Origin: CAZXSK01 sp964642855
Lineage (GTDB): Bacteria > Planctomycetota > Phycisphaerae > SM23-33
Reading direction: 5' to 3'
DNA length: 19,808 bases
NCBI GenBank assembly: GCA_964642855.1
Contig: CAZXSK010000070.1
Coordinates: 1 to 19,808 of the forward strand
A program made the translations under genes and the position numbers. Numbering within the stretch: the stretch's first letter is position 1; each line of letters starts with the position of its first letter. The notes beneath the pieces are model-generated. The model was not told the DNA's origin, made no database searches, and saw nothing but the letters and a program-made list of their open reading frames with translations. Of this stretch, positions 16,376 to 19,808 are shown one piece after another.

Positions 16376-16771
16376 GTGGACCGAGGCCTGATCATCAAGC
16401 CGCCGGCGGTGGAGTGGATTCTCGCCGGCCTGAAAACGTGGGAACTGCGAGGCCGCCGGGCCAGAGTCCGTGGCAGGATCGCGCTGATCGAGACCCCCGC
16501 CCGGGCGATCCAAGGCACCTGCCGGCTGGTGGACTGCATAGGCCCCCTGAAACCGGCCGAACTGGCCGAGACGATCGATCTCCACCGTGCCCCCAAGAGA
16601 TACTGGGTCGGAGGGGGCAAATATCGCCGGACCTATGCATGGGTTCTGGCCGATCCCCAGCCTTTTGATCAGCCCATTGCGTTCCGTCCGCCCCAGGGCG
16701 CGATCACCTGGGTGCGGATCCCGCCGGGCTTCCTTCCACAAGCCGGTCACAGCGACCCGGATGCAAGCTAA
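16376..16771 (+). CDS. ASCH-domain protein
   Basis: A 131-residue protein that is almost entirely one ASCH domain, a PUA-like RNA/nucleotide-binding fold. It opens with RGLIIKPP (3-10), then the family motif GxKxxExR as G18-L-K20-TW-E23-L-R25, the RGRIALIET strand (32-40), GTCRLVDCIGPL (47-58), and YAWVLADPQPF plus a final strand ITWVRIPP. Some ASCH proteins are RNases or modified-nucleoside hydrolases; this one's substrate cannot be read from sequence. I prefer the GTG at 16376 because homologous domains begin directly at this point, although no strong ribosome-binding sequence precedes it. An in-frame ATG at 16304 would add 24 mostly hydrophobic/basic residues. The GH130 pair starts 77 bases downstream on the same strand; a shared operon is possible but not shown. 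Confidence 0.78.
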   Translation: MDRGLIIKPPAVEWILAGLKTWELRGRRARVRGRIALIETPARAIQGTCRLVDCIGPLKPAELAETIDLHRAPKRYWVGGGKYRRTYAWVLADPQPFDQPIAFRPPQGAITWVRIPPGFLPQAGHSDPDAS

Positions 16772-16848
16772 GACATTGCGGTCGTTTGTCCGATATAGAA
16801 CGTGACGGCTCCCGATTGTGCGAAGGCTCCGACCCCAGGAAATCCGAC

Positions 16849-17784
16849 ATGCGCCAACAAACCGGACGTGACGTAGCCCACCGATGGAAGGGCAACCCGC
16901 TGCTTTCCATCGAGGACATTCCCTTCCCCTGCAGCGATATCCTCAATGCCGGCGTGGTCGAATTCCAGGGCCAGCTGCTGCTTGTGCTCACCGTCGAAGG
17001 CCTCCAGGGCCGATGTCGCCTGCACGTGGCCCGCAGCGACGACGGCCACCATTTCACCGTCGACGAGGAGCCCCTGATGAGCTCCACGCGCGATGAGGAG
17101 TATCGCGTCTACGAGAGTCTGGGCATTCGCGATCCGCGCATTACTCCCATGGACGGCGGGTACTACATCACCTACGTTGCCTCGGGCGACCACGGGCACC
17201 GCTTGGCGATGGCGTGGACGGAGGACTTCCAGACCGTCCAGCGCAAGGGGATGATCTCCCAGGTCGACGTGAAAAACGGCGTGCTGTTCCCCGAGAAGAT
17301 TGGCGGCCGCTATGCGCTGCTGGAACGCCCCAACTCCGGCGGGAACATCTGGGTGATCTACTCCGACGATCTGGACTTCTGGGGCGACGCAGCCTGTCTG
17401 GTGACCCCGCGTGACGGGTTCTGGGATACGCACCTGGTGGGAGCTTCCTGCCCGCCGATCCGCGTGGATGACGGCTGGATCGTGATCTACTACGGCGAGC
17501 GACAGACCAGCGCGGGCCCGCTGGTGCGAATGGGCGCGCTGGTACTCGACCCCGACGATCCGTCGCGCGTGATCGGGCGGTCGAACATACCGATCCTCTC
17601 GCCCCGCGAGCGGTACGAACGGATCGGCGACATTCCCAACATCGTGTTCTCGTGCGGCGCGATCCGCAAGGACGACAGCCTCCAGATCTACTACGGTGCG
17701 TCGGACAGTTGCATCTGCCTCGCCGAGGCGAAGATCGAAGACATTCTGCAGGTCTGCTACGACCGCGAGGAGTTCCACAAATGA
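16849..17784 (+). CDS. GH130 family glycosidase/phosphorylase, paralogue 1
   Basis: A 311-residue five-bladed beta-propeller of glycoside hydrolase family 130, whose members phosphorolyse or hydrolyse beta-mannosides. Motifs in order: HRWKGNPLL (11-19), RDPRITPMDG with the predicted catalytic Asp at D95, DHGHRLAMAW (114-123), NGVLFPEKIGGRYALLERP (143-161), IWVIYSDDL, ASCPPIRVDDGWIVIYYG (199-216), and a terminal YERIGDIPNIVFSCGAI with IYYGASDS. There is no signal peptide, so it is cytoplasmic. The ATG at 16849 has AGGAA 7 bases upstream; an earlier TTG at 16786 is less likely. Its stop overlaps the next gene's start by the ATGA arrangement. The position normally His in the IYHG strand is Tyr (Y215), and the residue before DPR is Arg rather than Glu. 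The substrate is unknown. Confidence 0.9.
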   Translation: MRQQTGRDVAHRWKGNPLLSIEDIPFPCSDILNAGVVEFQGQLLLVLTVEGLQGRCRLHVARSDDGHHFTVDEEPLMSSTRDEEYRVYESLGIRDPRITPMDGGYYITYVASGDHGHRLAMAWTEDFQTVQRKGMISQVDVKNGVLFPEKIGGRYALLERPNSGGNIWVIYSDDLDFWGDAACLVTPRDGFWDTHLVGASCPPIRVDDGWIVIYYGERQTSAGPLVRMGALVLDPDDPSRVIGRSNIPILSPRERYERIGDIPNIVFSCGAIRKDDSLQIYYGASDSCICLAEAKIEDILQVCYDREEFHK

Positions 17785-18722
17785 GCAGCCGATTCGCAGG
17801 CCGAGATCATATGCACCGCTGGGAGCGCAACCCGATCCTGACCCAGATCGATGTACCCTATCGCAGCAACACGGTGTTCAACGGCTCACCCGTGAAGCTC
17901 AACGGGCTGTACATCATGCTCGTCCGCATCGAGGGCCAGCAGGGGTATTCGCACTTCGCGGTTGCCCGCAGCCACGACGGTCTGCACTGGGAGGTCGATC
18001 GCGAACCGTTCATTACCCACGCCGAGTCAGGCCCTTACGCCGTGTGGGAAGAGCACGGCATCGAGGACCCGAGGATCACGACCATCGACGGCGTGCATTA
18101 CATCGTCTACACCGCCTGCGGGCGCTACGGGCACCGGATCGCCCTCGCGCAGACCGAGGATTTCGAGACGTACGAGCGGATGGGGATCATTTCCCGGCCT
18201 GGCAACAAGGACGGCGTGTTGTTCCCGGAGAAGATCAACGGCCTGTACGCCCGTCTCGATCGCCCGATCGGCAACGGTATCGGAAGCATCTGGGTGAGCT
18301 ACTCGCCGGACCTGCTGCATTGGGGCAACAGCCGCTGCTGCTTCGGGCCCCGGGCGAGATTCTGGGATTCCTTCCGCATTGGGGCTTCCGTCCCGCCCAT
18401 TCGGACCGACCGCGGTTGGCTGGAGATCTATCACGGCGTGAAGATGACCTCCGCCGGGCCGATCTACCGCGTGGGCACGGCGATGCTCGACATCGAAGAT
18501 CCTTCGATTGTCCTCGCACGATGCCTCTCGCCGCTGCTGAGCCCCCGCGCCGATTACGAGCGGATTGGCGACGTGGGCAACGTCGTGTTCGCGTGCGGAG
18601 CGATCGTCGAGCCAGACGGCGAGCTGAAACTCTATTATGGGGCAGCAGATACCTCCATCTGCGTGGCTACTTCCAGCCTCGATGAAGTCGTGGAGAGTTG
18701 CTTCGAGACGGTCGAGGAATAG
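17781..18722 (+). CDS. GH130 family glycosidase/phosphorylase, paralogue 2
   Basis: A 313-residue GH130 beta-propeller clearly paralogous to the gene just upstream. Landmarks: HRWERNPIL (12-20), FNGSPVKLNG (33-42), IEDPRITTIDG with catalytic Asp D97, RYGHRIALAQ (115-124), KDGVLFPEKINGLYARLDRP (143-162), IWVSYSPDLLHWG, ASVPPIRTDRGWLEIYHG (202-219) with H218 retained, and YERIGDVGNVVFACGAI followed by LYYGAADTSIC. It keeps the canonical EDPR and YHG forms, so it is the more typical member of the pair. It is cytoplasmic by absence of a signal peptide. The ATG at 17781 overlaps the preceding stop (ATGA) and has GAGGAG about 9 bases upstream, indicating coupled expression. A role in beta-mannoside or mannan-oligosaccharide breakdown is family-level inference; no transporter or other carbohydrate gene is nearby. 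Confidence 0.93.
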   Translation: MSSRFAGRDHMHRWERNPILTQIDVPYRSNTVFNGSPVKLNGLYIMLVRIEGQQGYSHFAVARSHDGLHWEVDREPFITHAESGPYAVWEEHGIEDPRITTIDGVHYIVYTACGRYGHRIALAQTEDFETYERMGIISRPGNKDGVLFPEKINGLYARLDRPIGNGIGSIWVSYSPDLLHWGNSRCCFGPRARFWDSFRIGASVPPIRTDRGWLEIYHGVKMTSAGPIYRVGTAMLDIEDPSIVLARCLSPLLSPRADYERIGDVGNVVFACGAIVEPDGELKLYYGAADTSICVATSSLDEVVESCFETVEE

Positions 18723-18874
18723 ACCGGCCGCTAGCCGTGCGACTTGAGGGACTATTCTGGTTTTTTGGGAAAAACATTGTTTTCCTTCCAAGCCACGGGG
18801 GCCTTCTCCGATAGGATAGGTGGAATCTCACATGGCCAGGCGCACGGACCGCGCATCGTCACGGAGGTCGGACC
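18723..18874. other. Short AT-rich intergenic segment with nested stems
   Basis: After the GH130 stop there is a GC-rich stretch, then a run of six T. GTTTTT/AAAAAC can pair (18760-18765 with 18770-18775), and so can GGAAAA/TTTTCC (18768-18773 with 18780-18785), but not both together. The T-run may end GH130 transcription, and the AT-rich block may carry the promoter of the receiver-like gene that follows. Neither is proven. Confidence 0.35.
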
Positions 18875-19501
18875 ATGGGCATGACAAGCCACGATCGAGG
18901 CAAGGGAAAGCGCACCCGACCGGTGCCGTGGCCCAAGGCTTGGTATCTCATCGAATCGTGCCCCTCTCGCACCGCCGACTCGGGTCCTGCGGTTCTGCTT
19001 GCCGCCGAGGACGACCGCATGCCCGAACTGATCGCCGAGACACTTCCCACATCGTCCGAGGAGGATCTGGGGATGCTCCGCGTGACCAGCCTGGACGATA
19101 TCGTCGACCGCGTCAGCAAAGAGAAGCTGTTGGTGGTGCTCGTAGATCTCCGTCAGGAAGGCCTGCGGGAACTGGGCATCGTCACTGCACTCCATCGCCG
19201 GCTGCCCGACGTGCCGGTGATCGGCGCCGTCGACCGACATGACCAGCGGTTGACGCGCCAGGCTTGCCAGCCCGGACGCGTGGACCTGTTGGTCAGCCCC
19301 CCGCTCAGCCCGGAGAAGCTTTCGCGGGCGGTGGATTGTGTGCTCCTGCAGCGGCAGGGCCCACAGGAGCGGTCGGAAGAGCATCTGGGGGGGTATCATC
19401 CAGCGTCTCTCAACGAGACCTGGCTGCCGGGAAAAGATTCAATGAGACTGGAGGGTTCGGGGCTACAGTCCGTTTCACCGGCTCGGAGTCAATCCACGTA
19501 A
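18875..19501 (+). CDS. Degenerate receiver-like (pseudo-receiver) protein
   Basis: A 208-residue protein. A basic N-terminal lead (1-36) is followed by a segment with the beta/alpha rhythm of a response-regulator receiver (about 38-158). VLLAAEDD (40-47) takes the place of the acidic pocket strand. LVVLVDLRQEG (86-96) puts D91 at the phosphorylation position. PVIGAVD (114-120) lacks the switch Thr/Ser, and LLVSPPLSPEKL (138-149) has Pro where the conserved Lys-Pro Lys should be. The C-terminal 50 residues are polar and unlike any domain I know. It may therefore not be phosphorylated in the usual way and could act by contact. The ATG at 18875 has GGAGG 8 bases upstream. Its stop overlaps the candidate start of the next gene (TAATG). 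The family assignment rests on fold pattern only. Confidence 0.6.
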   Translation: MGMTSHDRGKGKRTRPVPWPKAWYLIESCPSRTADSGPAVLLAAEDDRMPELIAETLPTSSEEDLGMLRVTSLDDIVDRVSKEKLLVVLVDLRQEGLRELGIVTALHRRLPDVPVIGAVDRHDQRLTRQACQPGRVDLLVSPPLSPEKLSRAVDCVLLQRQGPQERSEEHLGGYHPASLNETWLPGKDSMRLEGSGLQSVSPARSQST

Positions 19502-19808
19502 TGTATCTGCCGGGGTGGGAAAGGAAACAACCGATTCTGATGAGCAACCGATCGTATGCCCCGGAGGGCAAGACCCGGACAGAGGCTATGGAGAGGCCCG
19601 TGCGCGAGTTCGGCTCCGCCCCGAAACGCGCCACCGTGCTCGTCGTGGACGACGACGAGTCCGTGCTCGCCTTCGCTTCGCGAGCCCTGGAGCACCTCGG
19701 CTACGACGTGCTGCAGGCCCGCGACGGCGTCCAGGCGGTGCAGATGGTGGCAAGCTCCCGCCCGCGGGTGGACCTGGTCCTGATGGACCTGACCATGCCC
19801 GGCATGGA
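19501..19808 (+). CDS. Receiver-domain protein (response regulator or hybrid kinase), 3' end cut by window edge
   Basis: About 102 codons are visible. After a polar lead of about 44 residues, a receiver domain begins: ATVLVVDDDESVLAFASRAL supplies the acidic triad, and VDLVLMDLTMPGM supplies the phosphorylation Asp. The switch Thr, the Lys and any output domain are beyond the edge. The ATG at 19501 overlaps the preceding stop (TAATG), with GGAG about 12 bases upstream. ATGs at 19540 and 19588 are in frame and also possible, so the start is uncertain. It is probably co-transcribed with the pseudo-receiver gene. The receiver call is secure; the overall architecture is unknown. Confidence 0.85.
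   Translation, partial: MYLPGWERKQPILMSNRSYAPEGKTRTEAMERPVREFGSAPKRATVLVVDDDESVLAFASRALEHLGYDVLQARDGVQAVQMVASSRPRVDLVLMDLTMPGM

Overview
The window is GC-rich, gene-dense DNA from a member of the Planctomycetota, most likely a Phycisphaerae-type lineage. The strongest lineage clue is the giant exported protein at 11826-15986 (minus): its N-terminus carries the METLEARQLFS variant of the planctomycete LEPR-XLL motif. Two-component and c-di-GMP proteins, a chemoreceptor, a URO-D-like protein and tandem GH130 enzymes fit that setting. The taxonomic call is inference; no rRNA gene is present.

Layout. (1) 1-1020, minus: a stand-alone CheY-like regulator followed by a PAS histidine kinase that runs off the left edge. 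(2) 1021-1558: a 538-base divergent intergenic region with a 12-bp palindrome and hairpins, then a methyl-accepting chemotaxis protein on plus (1559-3628), closed by a convergent hairpin. (3) 3696-7865, minus: a tight row uvrB - URO-D-like protein - nadC, with a 4-base gap and then an ATGA overlap. (4) 7866-8808: about 940 bases without a convincing gene, rich in short repeats and hairpins. (5) 8809-11762: a PilZ protein (plus) convergent with a membrane GGDEF + HD-GYP protein (minus); two mutually exclusive hairpins lie between them. (6) 11826-15986, minus: the 1386-residue LEPR-XLL / DUF4347 / cadherin-like surface protein, immediately upstream of the GGDEF/HD-GYP gene on the same strand. 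(7) 15987-16375: divergent intergenic region with a perfect 10-bp inverted repeat. (8) 16376-18722, plus: an ASCH-domain protein and two overlapping GH130 paralogues. (9) 18875-19808, plus: a degenerate receiver-like protein followed at once by a canonical receiver protein cut by the right edge.

How the genes may work together. The PilZ receptor and the GGDEF/HD-GYP enzyme form a compact c-di-GMP module beside a large putative surface protein, so second-messenger control of surface display is the most attractive system hypothesis here. It rests on gene order only. The GH130 pair probably handles beta-mannosides in the cytoplasm. The two paralogues differ at a position I believe contributes to phosphate binding, so they may not share a reaction. 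The uvrB-URO-D-nadC row looks translationally coupled, but no common pathway is apparent.

No tRNA, rRNA, CRISPR array, transposase or integrase was seen.
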